From: DATATJ01 sp963789075
Lineage (GTDB): Bacteria; Acidobacteriota; Vicinamibacteria; Vicinamibacterales; CAVVIG01
Direction of reading: 5' to 3'
Assembly: GCA_963789075.1 (NCBI GenBank)
Contig: CAWBJQ010000005.1
Location: 62,001 to 126,000 of the forward strand
DNA length: 64,000 nt
Below are positions 38,442-47,638 of the stretch, piece by piece. The notes beneath the pieces were generated by a model. It ran no database searches. It was not told the DNA's origin and worked only from the letters and a program-made list of their open reading frames with translations. Within the stretch, counting starts at the first letter, position 1. The number at the start of each line of letters is the position of its first letter. A program made the translations under genes and the position numbers.

Positions 38442-41400
38442 CTACTGCGGCCCAAAGAAGTAGCGGATGCCGAACTGGACCTCGCGCCCCGGCAGATACG
38501 CCACGGGAGTGCCAAAGGTCGGACCCGACACCGAATTCACGTTCGCGACGTTGTCGCGGTTGAAGATGTTGAAGACCTCGACCAGCACACTGGCGGACTG
38601 GCGCCCGAACGGAACCTTCTTTTCCACCCGGAGATCCACGTCGGAATACGGCTTCACGCGGAACGCGTTGCGCGGCTGCGACAGATCGCGCTGATCGACC
38701 AGCCCGTCGCCGTCGCTGTCGATGATCCCGCGCGGGTTGAACGCCGTGCCGCTGCGCCAGAACGCGACGATGCCGAGGTTCACGTCGTAGGGCAGCACGA
38801 TCGCCGCGTTGCCGACGAAGATGTGCGGCGCCGACTGGTTCGACGGTCCGTAGTCGAGCTCCGGATGATTGTTGTTCGCGAACGTCGAGCCGACAGTGCC
38901 TGTGAGCAGATTGTCGCGCGCGCGCGACCCGGTGTACGACAGACCAACCTGATACCGCTTCGTGAAACGGCGGCGAACGGAGAGGATGATGCCGTCATAG
39001 TTCACCAGGCCGTCGTAAGTGACCTCGCTGATTTGCGGCCCGCCATCGGTCGTCTTCCCGAAGTTCGGATCGCCTGGTGGCACGTCGTAGAGATTCGTGA
39101 TGCGCCGTGTCAGCAGATCGCGCGTGCGCCGGTGGACGAACATCGCCGAGACGCTGACGTCGGCGCCGATCTCCTGATCCACGCCGGCGCTGAAGGCGTT
39201 GGTGTACGGCACCTGATCCTGCGAGTACTGCGACACGGTTCGCGTCACGTCGGGCGACCCGCGCGGAAAGAACGACAGCACGCGGTTGCCGACGATCGAT
39301 CCGCCCGGCACGTCGAAGAAGCGGAAGTCGGTGCCGGGATACTTCGCCTCGAGCAGCGCCAGCGCCTGAGCGGGCGTCTTGCCGGACAACTGCTGGATGT
39401 TGTCCGCGGTCACCACAGGCGCCTTCGTGGGATCGGTGACGCCGATGCCGAGGAGCTTGTACAGCGTCAGCGGATCGGTCCGAAGGTCCGCGGCGAACTG
39501 CTGGTACAGCGGGTTCTCAGGTGGACCGAAGCCGCCGGACGGGGTCGGGAAGCCGGACGTGATCACGTAGTCGATGAGCGAGTTCGTGTAGTCCACGCCG
39601 AGCCGCGGTAGCACGACGTCGAAGGCCGACTTGGTGAACACGCCGCCCTTCTCGGGCACCGTGGACGCGGCTGCCAGCAGGTTGCGATCGAAGAACAGCC
39701 CGTAGTTTGCCTTCACGATCGTCTCGTGACGCCCGGCGACATCCCATGCGACGCCGACCCGAGGCGCCAAAGCTTTTTTGTAGTCGCCGAAGAGGCTCGA
39801 GTAGTCGTAGCGCGCGCCCGCATTGATCGTCACATCCGGGTGCACCTGCCACGTGTCCTGCGCGAAGCCGGAGACGTCGTTCGTCTTGATGTTCAACGCC
39901 AGGTTCCCGTCCGGGCTTGCCGATAGCGTGAAGAAGCGCGCCGCCGACTGCTGAAACCCGTACTGATTGAAGTTGGTCGTGAACACCGCGTTCTGATCCG
40001 CCGCGAGGAAGCCGGGCGAATACTCGACGTCGTTGGTCACCTCAGTGAAGCCGCCAAGCGAGATGTGATTGAAATCCCACCCGACTTTGAATTGGTGATC
40101 CCCCATTCGCCCCGGCACGAGGTAGGTGAGCGCTTGCGCCGCCTGATACCGCTGGCTCAAGGTGTCGATCTGTCCGCCGGGTGGGAAGGACGAGCCCGTC
40201 TGCAGGAAACCGCTGCGCAGCAGCAGCAGGATCGGCTCGAGTCGCTGCGTCGGATCGAGATTCACGCCGTTCTCGCCGCGCACGTAAGTGGCGGTCGACT
40301 CGAGGAACATCCTCGGCCCCAGCACCGCCGTCTCGCGGAACACCGCGCTCGTCGCCGGTTGCAGCGTCGACAGTGCGGCGCTCGGCAGCGCGACGGTCCC
40401 CGCGACTGGCGAGGCTATCACTCCGCTATTGTTCAGGGTCGATCGATTGATCGACCCCGTGAGCCGGTTGTTGGTCGACAGATTCGCGTCCACCTTGAAA
40501 AGGCCCGTGAACCCATCGCTCTTCGGCGCGAGGCCAAAGTCCTCGACATGACTCGGCGTCGCCAGGCCGCTCAGCACGAAGGGAGGAATCTTCGACTGGT
40601 CGATGTTGACGCCGCGCGTCTCGTTCAACTTCTCGAACGATCCGAAGAAGAACGCTTTGTCCTTCACGATCGGTCCGCCGGCCGTTCCACCCCACTGGTA
40701 CCGCTCGAGCGTGGGCGGCTTCGGCCTCACGTAACCGGCTGGAAGCGGCGTCGGATCCGGAATGTTCGACGAGTCGAAGCGATCGTTGCGGCTAAAGAGG
40801 AATCCGCGCCCCGTCCAATCATCACTCCCCGATCGGGTGACGATGTTCGCCACGCCGCCTTGGGCGCGGCCGAACTCGGCCTCGTATCCCGTGGTGATGA
40901 CTTCGAATTCCTTGATCGAATCCTGCGTGAAGCGCAGCAGCGCGCCGCCGTTCACCGGGTCGTTGTTCTCGGCGCCGTCCACGAGATACGACACGGCCCC
41001 GGCGCGCTCGCCGAAGATCTCGACGTTCGCTCCCGTAGTCAGGCTCGGATCGGGCTTCGCGCCCGGCACGAGCGCGATCAGATCGGTGAAGTTACGGCCG
41101 TTCAGCGGCAGCGCGTCGATCGTCCGCTGAGTCACGGTGTTCGTCACGTCGGAGCGCGCCACCTGCACGAGCGGTGCGTCGGCCGACACCTGTACCGCCT
41201 CGGTTACCCCGCCGACGGTCATCGTGAAGTCAAGCGTGGTCACCTGATTCAGCGCGACGCCGACCGTGCGCCGCTCCTGCGTGGCGAATCCGGCCAGCTC
41301 GACCGTGACGTCGTACGCGCCAGGTGGCACGAGTTGGAGACGGTACGCCCCTTCGGCATTGGTTGTCACGCTGACGCTCTGGCGTTGAAGCGCCGCTCCC

Positions 41401-41552
41401 TTCAACGTCACTGTGGCGCCTGGCAACACTGCGCCGCTGGAATCGCGGACCACCCCGGCCACCGATCCGGTCACCTGGGCCAGACCCGCCCGCGGATGAA
41501 GAAGAGCGGCAATCACGAACAACGCCGTGAACACGTGCACAGTGCGCCGCAT
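38442..41552 (-). CDS. TonB-dependent receptor with N-terminal carboxypeptidase-regulatory-like domain, 1,036 residues
   Basis: The signal peptide (FTALFVIAALLHPRAGLAQ) leads to a regulatory-like module (VAGVVRDSSGAVLPGATVTL, YRLQLVPPGAYDVTVELAGF), a plug domain (VTQRTIDALPLNGRNFTDLI, SYLVDGAENNDPVNGG, QGGVANIVTRSGS) and a beta-barrel running to the C-terminus RYFFGPQ with aromatic last strands. This is the Oar-like class dominant in Acidobacteriota; such receptors import ligands too large for porins, probably peptides or glycans. The gene is intact although its neighbours carry frameshifts. It heads an operon with M20 and M28 peptidases, which supports peptide uptake. GGAGG lies 7 nt before ATG 41552. 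Confidence 0.9.
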   Translation of the reverse strand: MRRTVHVFTALFVIAALLHPRAGLAQVTGSVAGVVRDSSGAVLPGATVTLKGAALQRQSVSVTTNAEGAYRLQLVPPGAYDVTVELAGFATQERRTVGVALNQVTTLDFTMTVGGVTEAVQVSADAPLVQVARSDVTNTVTQRTIDALPLNGRNFTDLIALVPGAKPDPSLTTGANVEIFGERAGAVSYLVDGAENNDPVNGGALLRFTQDSIKEFEVITTGYEAEFGRAQGGVANIVTRSGSDDWTGRGFLFSRNDRFDSSNIPDPTPLPAGYVRPKPPTLERYQWGGTAGGPIVKDKAFFFGSFEKLNETRGVNIDQSKIPPFVLSGLATPSHVEDFGLAPKSDGFTGLFKVDANLSTNNRLTGSINRSTLNNSGVIASPVAGTVALPSAALSTLQPATSAVFRETAVLGPRMFLESTATYVRGENGVNLDPTQRLEPILLLLRSGFLQTGSSFPPGGQIDTLSQRYQAAQALTYLVPGRMGDHQFKVGWDFNHISLGGFTEVTNDVEYSPGFLAADQNAVFTTNFNQYGFQQSAARFFTLSASPDGNLALNIKTNDVSGFAQDTWQVHPDVTINAGARYDYSSLFGDYKKALAPRVGVAWDVAGRHETIVKANYGLFFDRNLLAAASTVPEKGGVFTKSAFDVVLPRLGVDYTNSLIDYVITSGFPTPSGGFGPPENPLYQQFAADLRTDPLTLYKLLGIGVTDPTKAPVVTADNIQQLSGKTPAQALALLEAKYPGTDFRFFDVPGGSIVGNRVLSFFPRGSPDVTRTVSQYSQDQVPYTNAFSAGVDQEIGADVSVSAMFVHRRTRDLLTRRITNLYDVPPGDPNFGKTTDGGPQISEVTYDGLVNYDGIILSVRRRFTKRYQVGLSYTGSRARDNLLTGTVGSTFANNNHPELDYGPSNQSAPHIFVGNAAIVLPYDVNLGIVAFWRSGTAFNPRGIIDSDGDGLVDQRDLSQPRNAFRVKPYSDVDLRVEKKVPFGRQSASVLVEVFNIFNRDNVANVNSVSGPTFGTPVAYLPGREVQFGIRYFFGPQ

Positions 41553-41581
41553 GGCAGACCTCCGGTGTGTAGGCGTGTCGG

Positions 41582-41610
41582 TTTCTACTAGAAACGCGGC
41601 AGGTAGTCAA
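41582..41610 (-). promoter_or_regulatory. Promoter of the TonB receptor operon
   Basis: On the minus strand TTGACT (41610-41605) and TAGAAA (41587-41582) are 17 bp apart, a moderate sigma70-type match. The start codon is 30 bp downstream, behind a GGAGG ribosome-binding site. Confidence 0.45.
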
Positions 41611-41667
41611 ACTTCGCCGCGTTCTTATAGGATCACTACCGTGCTGTGCTCGGGATCGAGGAACATC

Positions 41668-42762
41668 ATGAACCGATCGATCGTCCTCGGCGTCGCCGGC
41701 GTCGTTCTGCTCGCCGTCGCGCCGGTAGCGCGCTCGGTCGCGCAACCCGCTCAACCACCGGCAAACCAGACGCTGACAGCGGTCGAAGGCATCAAAGTCG
41801 GGCACTTCACGCTGACCGAGCGCCCCACGGGGTGCACCGCGATCATCGTGGACGGTGATGCCGTAGGCGGCGTCGCGCAGCGCGGCGGCGCGCCGGGCAC
41901 GCGCGAAACCGATCTGCTGAATCCGTTGAACATGGTGGACAAGGTCAACGCCGTGGTGCTCGCGGGCGGCAGCGCCTTCGGTCTCGACGCGGCGAGCGGC
42001 ACCGTGCGGTGGCTCGACGAGCACAACATCGGGTTCGACGTGCGCATCGCGAAGGTGCCGATTGTGCCGGCCGCGATCCTCTTCGATCTGCCCGTCGGCG
42101 GGAATCCGAAGATCCGCCCGACGGCAGACTGCGGCTACAAGGCCGCACAGGCGGCGACCACCGCGCCCGTCGGAGAAGGCAGCGTCGGCGCGGGCGCCGG
42201 CGCAACCGTCGGAAAGCTTGGCGGATTCGCCGAACATCCGGGCTACCCGTCCGGCCAGCGCGGACCGATGAAGTCCGGCATCGGCTCGTTCGCGCTCCGC
42301 ATGCCGAACGGATTGGTCGTCGGCGCGATCGTCGCCGTCAACGCCGTCGGCGACATCATCGATCCCGACACGGGCCGCGTCGTCGCCGGTGCGCTGACGC
42401 CCGAGGGCGACTTTGCCGACGCTCGCAAGATTCTCCGCAGCGGCGTGCTGTCGCGCCCACGTCCCGCGGAAAACACCACCATCGGACTGGTCGCGACCAA
42501 CGCCAAGCTCACGAAATCCGAAGCCGGCCGCATGGCCCTCATGGCCGACGATGGGTATGCGCGCGCGATTTATCCGTCGCACACCAACGGCGACGGCGAC
42601 ACGGTGTTCTCGCTCGCAACCGGCCGGTGGCCGGGAGAGGCCGACATCACCGTGATTGGCGCGCTCGCGGCCGAAGCGATGGCGCAGGCCATCGTGCGCG
42701 CCGCCACGCAGGCGACGGGACTTCCTGGTCTGCCCGCCGCGCGCGATCTGAGGAAACCGTAG
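41668..42762 (+). CDS. P1 (S58/DmpA-type) peptidase, copy 1
   Basis: A signal peptide (IVLGVAGVVLLAVAPVARS) is followed by the self-processing P1/DmpA fold: GIKVGHFTLTERPTGCTAII, LNMVDKVNAVVLAGGSAFGL, KIRPTADCGY, GSVGAGAGATVG, and the cleavage region PAENTTIGLVATNAKLTK in which the residue after Asn is Thr. By analogy with NylC and DmpA, this residue becomes the N-terminal nucleophile after autocleavage. The family includes D-aminopeptidases and omega-amino-acid oligomer hydrolases. GAGGAA precedes ATG 41668. It is divergent from the TonB receptor operon and followed by a symporter gene. Confidence 0.8.
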   Translation: MNRSIVLGVAGVVLLAVAPVARSVAQPAQPPANQTLTAVEGIKVGHFTLTERPTGCTAIIVDGDAVGGVAQRGGAPGTRETDLLNPLNMVDKVNAVVLAGGSAFGLDAASGTVRWLDEHNIGFDVRIAKVPIVPAAILFDLPVGGNPKIRPTADCGYKAAQAATTAPVGEGSVGAGAGATVGKLGGFAEHPGYPSGQRGPMKSGIGSFALRMPNGLVVGAIVAVNAVGDIIDPDTGRVVAGALTPEGDFADARKILRSGVLSRPRPAENTTIGLVATNAKLTKSEAGRMALMADDGYARAIYPSHTNGDGDTVFSLATGRWPGEADITVIGALAAEAMAQAIVRAATQATGLPGLPAARDLRKP

Positions 42763-42823
42763 CCGCGCACCTGCGTGTCCAGCCTTCGCCACGGCCACTA
42801 GGCTCGCCGAAGCGCCAGGCGCC

Positions 42824-44248
42824 ATGAATCTTCAGCTCGCGCTGCTCCTCGGGTATTCGGCGCTGCTCGTCGGCGTCGGCGTCTGGATCGGACGGCGGGT
42901 GTCCGGGACCAAGGACTTCTTCGTCGCCGGACGTTCGCTCGGTCCTGGATTGATCTTCTCGACAATGCTCGCGGCGAATATCGGCGCAGGATCGACGGTC
43001 GGCGCTACCGGACTCGGCTACCGCGACGGCGTGTCCGCGTGGTGGTGGGTGGGATCGGCCGGCCTTGGATCGGTGATTCTGGCGCTGTGGATCGGGCCGG
43101 CGATCCGCCGGGTGGCCGAGCGCCATGATCTGCGGACCGTCGGCGATTATCTCGAGTTTCGCTACGGGCGCAGCGTTCGCGGGATCATGTCCCTGCTGAT
43201 CTGGATGGGATCGCTGGCGATTCCGGCCGGCCAGTTCCTCGCGATCGCCAGCATTCTCAACGTGGTCATCGGCCTGCCGAAATACGCCGGTTGTCTGACC
43301 GCTGGCGTCGTCGTGATCGTCTACTTCACCGCAGGCGGTCTGCTGACGTCCGCCTGGGTGAACATGGTGCAGCTCGCGGTGAAGCTCCTGGGATTCGCCA
43401 TCGCGGTACCGCTCGCGCTGAGGGGCGTCGGCGGTCTGCACGCATTGGCGGGTGTGCAGGCCGCCAATCCATCGTATTGGAATTTCTGGAGCGGGGGCAG
43501 TTCTGGCGTCGTGTATCTGGCTCTTCTCGGTCCGGCGTTCATCGTGTCCCCGGGCCTGCTGCAGAAGATCTACGGTGCACGCGACGATCGCGCCGTGCGA
43601 ATCGGCGTCGGTCTGAATGCCATCGGTCTCCTGCTGTTCGCCGGCGTGCCGCCGCTGATGGGCCTCATCGCCCGTGCCCGGTTTCCATCACTGCCGAACC
43701 AGGAATTGGCTCTGCCGATGGTGCTCATGTACGGCGTGCCTCCCGTCATCGGCGGTCTCGGGCTGGCGGCGGTGTTCTCCGCAGAAATCAGCGCGGCCGA
43801 CGCGGGGCTGTTCATGCTCACGACATCGCTGTCGCAGGATCTTTACAAGCGGTTTCTCAATCCCGCCGCCGACGATCGACGAGTGCTCGCGGTCACGCGA
43901 AGTGCCGCGATCGCCTGCGGGGCGTGTGCAGTCGCGCTCGCCATCGTGTCGCCGACGATCATCAACGTCATCGGCTTCTTCTATGCGCTGCTCGGCGTCA
44001 GCCTGTTCGTGCCGATCCTGGCGGGCCTGTATGCGCAGCGCGCGGGTACGCCGGAAGCGCTGGCGTCGATTGTCTGCGGCGTCGCCACGATGCTGGCCGT
44101 GCACTTGATGACGATGGGGCAGGGATTCAGCGGTTTGACGCCGGCGATGGTCGGCCTGATGGCGGCGGGCGCGGGTTTTCTCGTAATCTTTGCCGCGCGG
44201 CTCCCGCTGAGCGGCGACGCAACGGTCGTAGCGCCAGCACGGTCGTAG
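42824..44248 (+). CDS. Solute:sodium symporter (SSS family), 474 residues
   Basis: About 12-13 membrane helices are visible. SSS landmarks include VSGTKDFFVAGRSLGPGLIF in the first loop, ANIGAGSTVGATGLGYRDGV, LRTVGDYLEFRYGR, and SAEISAADAGLFMLTTSLSQ with LYKRFLNP after it. These proteins import sugars, amino acids, carboxylates or other small solutes driven by sodium. The gene is 61 nt after the P1 peptidase and just before an SDR, so the substrate may be a product of the peptidase or a small carboxylic acid. ATG 42824 gives a normal N-terminus. A CTTTAG mini-hairpin follows its stop. Confidence 0.8.
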   Translation: MNLQLALLLGYSALLVGVGVWIGRRVSGTKDFFVAGRSLGPGLIFSTMLAANIGAGSTVGATGLGYRDGVSAWWWVGSAGLGSVILALWIGPAIRRVAERHDLRTVGDYLEFRYGRSVRGIMSLLIWMGSLAIPAGQFLAIASILNVVIGLPKYAGCLTAGVVVIVYFTAGGLLTSAWVNMVQLAVKLLGFAIAVPLALRGVGGLHALAGVQAANPSYWNFWSGGSSGVVYLALLGPAFIVSPGLLQKIYGARDDRAVRIGVGLNAIGLLLFAGVPPLMGLIARARFPSLPNQELALPMVLMYGVPPVIGGLGLAAVFSAEISAADAGLFMLTTSLSQDLYKRFLNPAADDRRVLAVTRSAAIACGACAVALAIVSPTIINVIGFFYALLGVSLFVPILAGLYAQRAGTPEALASIVCGVATMLAVHLMTMGQGFSGLTPAMVGLMAAGAGFLVIFAARLPLSGDATVVAPARS

Positions 44249-44266
44249 CACAGGACTTTAGTCCTG
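44245..44266. repeat. CTTTAG-core mini-hairpin (copy 2), overlapping a stop codon
   Basis: GTAGCA followed by CAGGACTTTAGTCCTG, a perfect 7-bp stem around TT. Its GTAG supplies the TAG stop of the symporter gene. Confidence 0.6.
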
Positions 44267-44288
44267 CTGCACTTCTTCGAGGACTCTT

Positions 44289-45075
44289 ATGAGCGACACG
44301 AGCATTTTTTCGCTGAATGGAAAGACCGCGGCCGTGATCGGCGCAGGCTCCGGCATCGGCGAAGCGGTGGCGATCGGCGCGGCGCGGCTGGGCGCGGTCG
44401 GTCGTGTGTCTCGACAGCAATGAAGCCGCGGCACAGGCGGTGGCGCAGAAGATTGGCGGCAGCGCAGCGGCCGCGATCGTGGACATTCGGCGACCGACCG
44501 GTGTGAACGCCGCATTCGACGCCATCGTTCGCGATCGCGGCCGGCTCGACATCGTCGTCTGCACGCCGAGCATCAACGTGCGCAAGCCGATTCTTCAGTA
44601 CTCCGAAGACGAGTTCGACCGCGTCGTCACGGTCAACTTGAAGGGGAGCTTCAACGTGCTGCAGGCGGCGGGCCGCATCATGACCGCACAACACAGCGGC
44701 AGCATCGTGATCTTCTCGTCGATTCGATCGCAAGTCGTCGAGCCGGGCCAATCGGTGTATGCGATGACCAAGGCCGGCATCGTGCAGCTCGTGCGCACGG
44801 GCGCGGCGGAGTTCGGACCGTTCGGCGTGCGAGTGAACGCGGTCGGCCCTGGTGTGGTCGAAACGCCGCTGACGGCACCAATCAAAGCCAACCACGCGTG
44901 GTACGACGCGTACGCGAACAAGAGCGTGTTCAAGCGATGGGCGACGGCAGAGGAAATGGTGGGACCGACGCTGTTTCTCGCGTCAGACGCCGCCAGCTAC
45001 GTCACCGGCACTATTCTCTTCGCCGACGGCGGCTGGACGGCGACAGATGGGCGTTTCACGCCGCCGGGGATGTAG
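44289..45075 (+). CDS. Short-chain dehydrogenase/reductase; frameshift near 44400
   Basis: Reassembled to 261 residues: the Rossmann motif GAGSGIG at residues 19-25, the catalytic Ser in IVIFSSIRS, Tyr and Lys in SVYAMTKAGIVQLV, and a C-terminal SDR end GTILFADGGWTATDG. The class oxidises or reduces hydroxyl groups with NAD(P). A +1 event at 44400 (GTC-G-GTC) would otherwise stop the protein 40 codons in, at TGA 44421. The gene follows the symporter and precedes a second P1 peptidase, so it may belong to a small uptake-and-oxidation cluster. Confidence 0.8.
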
Positions 45076-45081
45076 CCAGAA

Positions 45082-45148
45082 GGGATTTGGGATTCAGGGA
45101 TTTGGGATTCGGGATTGGGGATTCGGGATTGGGGATTCGGGATTGGGA
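45082..45148. repeat. GGGATT-type tandem array (8-10 units)
   Basis: Units GGGATTT, GGGATTC and GGGATTG repeat with small spacing changes from 45082 to 45148. Similar arrays are at 55428 and, with GGGATC, at 62096; a two-unit stub lies near 50498-50519. Confidence 0.85.
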
Positions 45149-45204
45149 TGCGCGATGATTTGCGAATCGAGATGAGGGATTCGCAATTGAAGCGCAGGAC
45201 GCTC

Positions 45205-46254
45205 ATGGCACATATGCATCGGCTGGGCATCGTGGTGACTGGGCTGTTGTGTGCCTCTTCCTGGCAGCCGATTGCTCGCACCGAGGCCGCTGCGAACGAA
45301 ACACTGACCGCGGTGCCGGGCATCAAAGTCGGCCATTACACGCTGACGCTGCGGCCGACAGGATGCACGGTCGTGCTCGTCGAGGCGGGTGCAACCGCGG
45401 GCGTGGACGTGCGTGGTGCGGCGCCCGCGACACGCGACACCGACCTTCTCAGGCCCGACAAGATGGTGGAGCAGATCCACGGCATCGCGCTTTCGGGCGG
45501 CAGCCTGTTCGGGTTGTCGTCGGTTGATGGCGTGCTCCGCTATCTCGAAGAAAAGAAGATCGGCATCGCCTACGGCGGCATGCACATCCCCGTCGCGCCT
45601 GGTGCGTCGATTTTCGACCTGGGCGTGGGCGAGGCAGCCATTCGGCCAACCGCCGACTGCGGGTACTTCGCGGCGCGCGCCGCTACTGAGGCGCCGGTGC
45701 AGGAGGGCAGCATCGGGGCCGGAGCCGGCGCCACGCTCGGCAAAATCAACGGCATGAGCCACGCGATGAAAAGCGGCGTGGGGAGTGCGGCGGTCACGTC
45801 GCCCGACGGCTTGATCGTCGCCGCGTTGGTCGTCGCGAATCCGCTCGGCGACGTCATCGATCCGGATACCGGCAAGGTCGTCGCCGGCGTGCGTACGGCG
45901 GACGGACACGAATTGGCGGACGCGCGCGTCCTCGTGCGATCGGGAGCGCCGCTCGGAAACGGCGGCAACAATTCTACGATCGGCGTGATCGCCACCAACG
46001 CACGGCTTACCAAGGGCCAGGCGACATACCTGGCACAGATGACCGATGATGGATACGCGCGAGCCATCTGGCCGATTCATACCCAAGTCGACGGCGACAC
46101 GGTCTTCGCGCTGGCGACCGGCACCAAGTCCGGCGATGTGGACATGATCCGGCTCGGTGCACTTGCCGCCGACGTGATGGCCTCGGCGGTGAAACGTGCG
46201 GCAACGCAAGCGACTGGCCTGCCCGGATTTCCGGCGGTGCGCGATCTCCGGTGA
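45205..46254 (+). CDS. P1 (S58/DmpA-type) peptidase, copy 2
   Basis: This is a paralogue of the gene at 41668 with the same blocks: GIKVGHYTLTLRPTGCTVVL, PDKMVEQIHGIALSGGSLFGL in two parts, AIRPTADCGY, GSIGAGAGATLG and the cleavage region GGNNSTIGVIATNARLTKGQ. The residue after the second Asn is Ser here, where copy 1 has Thr, a difference also known between DmpA and NylC types. A signal peptide follows ATG 45205; earlier in-frame starts run into the GGGATT array and are rejected. It lies after the SDR gene and before the dehydrogenase at 46419. Both P1 enzymes are exported and probably act on amide or peptide substrates. Confidence 0.75.
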   Translation: MAHMHRLGIVVTGLLCASSWQPIARTEAAANETLTAVPGIKVGHYTLTLRPTGCTVVLVEAGATAGVDVRGAAPATRDTDLLRPDKMVEQIHGIALSGGSLFGLSSVDGVLRYLEEKKIGIAYGGMHIPVAPGASIFDLGVGEAAIRPTADCGYFAARAATEAPVQEGSIGAGAGATLGKINGMSHAMKSGVGSAAVTSPDGLIVAALVVANPLGDVIDPDTGKVVAGVRTADGHELADARVLVRSGAPLGNGGNNSTIGVIATNARLTKGQATYLAQMTDDGYARAIWPIHTQVDGDTVFALATGTKSGDVDMIRLGALAADVMASAVKRAATQATGLPGFPAVRDLR

Positions 46255-46259
46255 AGACT

Positions 46260-46384
46260 TTTCACCACGGAGGACACAGAGGAACAATCGTGGTGTTCGG
46301 TATCAGAGGACACAAAGGACATCGAGAATAATCGTGGCTTCCCTACGTTCGAACCTCCGTGTCTTCCGTGTCCTCCCTGGTGAA
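46260..46384. repeat. Palindromic CACGGAG-type repeat (locus 8)
   Basis: Left part CACCACGGAGGACACAGAGG and AGAGGACACAAAGGACAT, right part CCTCCGTGTCTTCCGTG and TCCTCCCTGGTGA. It fills the gap between the second P1 peptidase and the dehydrogenase, up to that gene's promoter. Confidence 0.8.
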
Positions 46385-46392
46385 AGAGTTCT

Positions 46393-46410
46393 TATATTCG
46401 TTCGAGAGGA
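46393..46410 (+). promoter_or_regulatory. -10 and ribosome-binding site of the tartrate/malate-type dehydrogenase
   Basis: TATATT (46393-46398) is a good -10 match at the edge of the repeat. GAGAGGA (46404-46410) lies 8 nt before the GTG start at 46419. If the repeat supplies the -35, expression would depend on it. Confidence 0.4.
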
Positions 46411-46418
46411 GTATCTGA

Positions 46419-47486
46419 GTGTCTGATTCGTTTCGAATTGCGGTGATCGCGGGCGACGGGATTGGCCGCGAAGTGATTCCGGCCGGCATCGCGGCGATCG
46501 AGGCCGCGATACGCGGCGCCAACTGCGCGGTTTCGTTCACGGAACTGCCCTGGGGCTGCGATTACTACCTGCAGCACGGGCGGATGATGGACGAGCGCGG
46601 CATGGAGACGCTGGCCGGGTTCGACGCGATCTATCTGGGCGCGATCGGCGCGCCGACGGTGCCAGACCATATCGCCGTCTGGGATCTCATCCTGCCGATC
46701 CGCCAGCGGTTCGATCAGTACGTGAACCTGCGGCCGATGCGGCTGCTGCCGGGCCTGACGTCGCCGCTGGCCGGCCGCGACGCCGCCGCCATCGACATGG
46801 TATGCGTGCGCGAGAATTCGGAGGGCGAGTACGCCGGCGTGGGCGGCCGCGTCCACGTCGGCACGCCGCACGAAGTCGCCGAGCAGACCGGCGTCTTCAC
46901 ACGCCACGGGATCGAGCGCATCCTCCGGTACGGCTTCGAGGTCGCGGCGAAGCGGCCGCGCAGAATGCTCGCGAGCGCGACGAAGTCGAATGCGCTGCAG
47001 CACTCGATGGTGCTATGGGACGAAGTGGCTGAATCGGTGCGCGCCGAGTACCCGACGGTGTCATTCGCGAAATATCACGTGGACGCGCTGGCGGCGCGCA
47101 TGGTCACGCATCCCGACACCATCGACGTCATCGTCGCGTCGAATCTGTTCGGCGACATCCTCACGGATATCGGGTCGGCGATCTCCGGCAGCCTCGGTAT
47201 TGCGCCGGGCGCGAACATCAGTCCGGAGCGGCGCTTTCCGTCGATGTTCGAGCCGATTCATGGGTCTGCGCCGGACATCGCCGGCAAAGGCATCGCCAAC
47301 CCGATCGGCGCCATCTGGGCCGGTGCGCTGATGCTCGACCATCTCGGCCGGCGCGACATTCACGACCGCATGCTCGCCGCGATCGAGCGCGTCGTCGCGT
47401 CCGGCAAAGTCCGCACGCCGGACCTCGGCGGGAAGGCGACGACGAAGGAGATGGCCGACGCCGTGACGCGAGAGATCTCCAGCTAG
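46419..47486 (+). CDS. Tartrate/D-malate-type dehydrogenase (isocitrate/isopropylmalate family)
   Basis: The 355-residue protein follows the decarboxylating beta-hydroxyacid dehydrogenase plan: IAVIAGDGIGREVIPAG at the N-terminus, LGAIGAPTVPDH, LRPMRLLPG, VCVRENSEGEYAGVGG, KSNALQHSM, and the metal/cofactor region IVASNLFGDILTDIGSAISG with MFEPIHGSAPDIAGKGIANP. WGCDYYLQHGRMM near residue 46 is the mark of tartrate dehydrogenase/D-malate dehydrogenase forms. It would oxidise and decarboxylate a hydroxy-diacid with NAD. The start is GTG 46419 behind GAGAGGA. The neighbouring amidohydrolase and symporter suggest catabolism of a small acid. Confidence 0.8.
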   Translation: MSDSFRIAVIAGDGIGREVIPAGIAAIEAAIRGANCAVSFTELPWGCDYYLQHGRMMDERGMETLAGFDAIYLGAIGAPTVPDHIAVWDLILPIRQRFDQYVNLRPMRLLPGLTSPLAGRDAAAIDMVCVRENSEGEYAGVGGRVHVGTPHEVAEQTGVFTRHGIERILRYGFEVAAKRPRRMLASATKSNALQHSMVLWDEVAESVRAEYPTVSFAKYHVDALAARMVTHPDTIDVIVASNLFGDILTDIGSAISGSLGIAPGANISPERRFPSMFEPIHGSAPDIAGKGIANPIGAIWAGALMLDHLGRRDIHDRMLAAIERVVASGKVRTPDLGGKATTKEMADAVTREISS

Positions 47487-47492
47487 CGCTCT

Positions 47493-47605
47493 TCTTCATC
47501 ACGAAGCCACGAAGGCCACGTGGTTCGACAAGCTCACCATGAGCGATTACCCGCTCGTCCTGAGCCTGTCGAAGGACGTGTTCTCCGGTGCCTTCGTGAT
47601 GAAAG
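47493..47605. repeat. Palindromic repeat with nested inner palindrome (locus 9)
   Basis: Outer arms TTCATCACGAAGCCACGAAG and CCTTCGTGATGAA, with the inner pair TTCGACAAGCTCACCATGAG and CTCGTCCTGAGCCTGTCGAA at about 47523-47575, as at locus 7. Confidence 0.8.
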
Positions 47606-47638
47606 CGTGTGTCAAGCCAGCCGAGTCCGGTGAAAGCC

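Noticed and set aside
45082..45148. Telomere-like GGGATT repeat
   Set aside because: The array is internal, short and also found as GGGATC; nothing suggests a replicon end.
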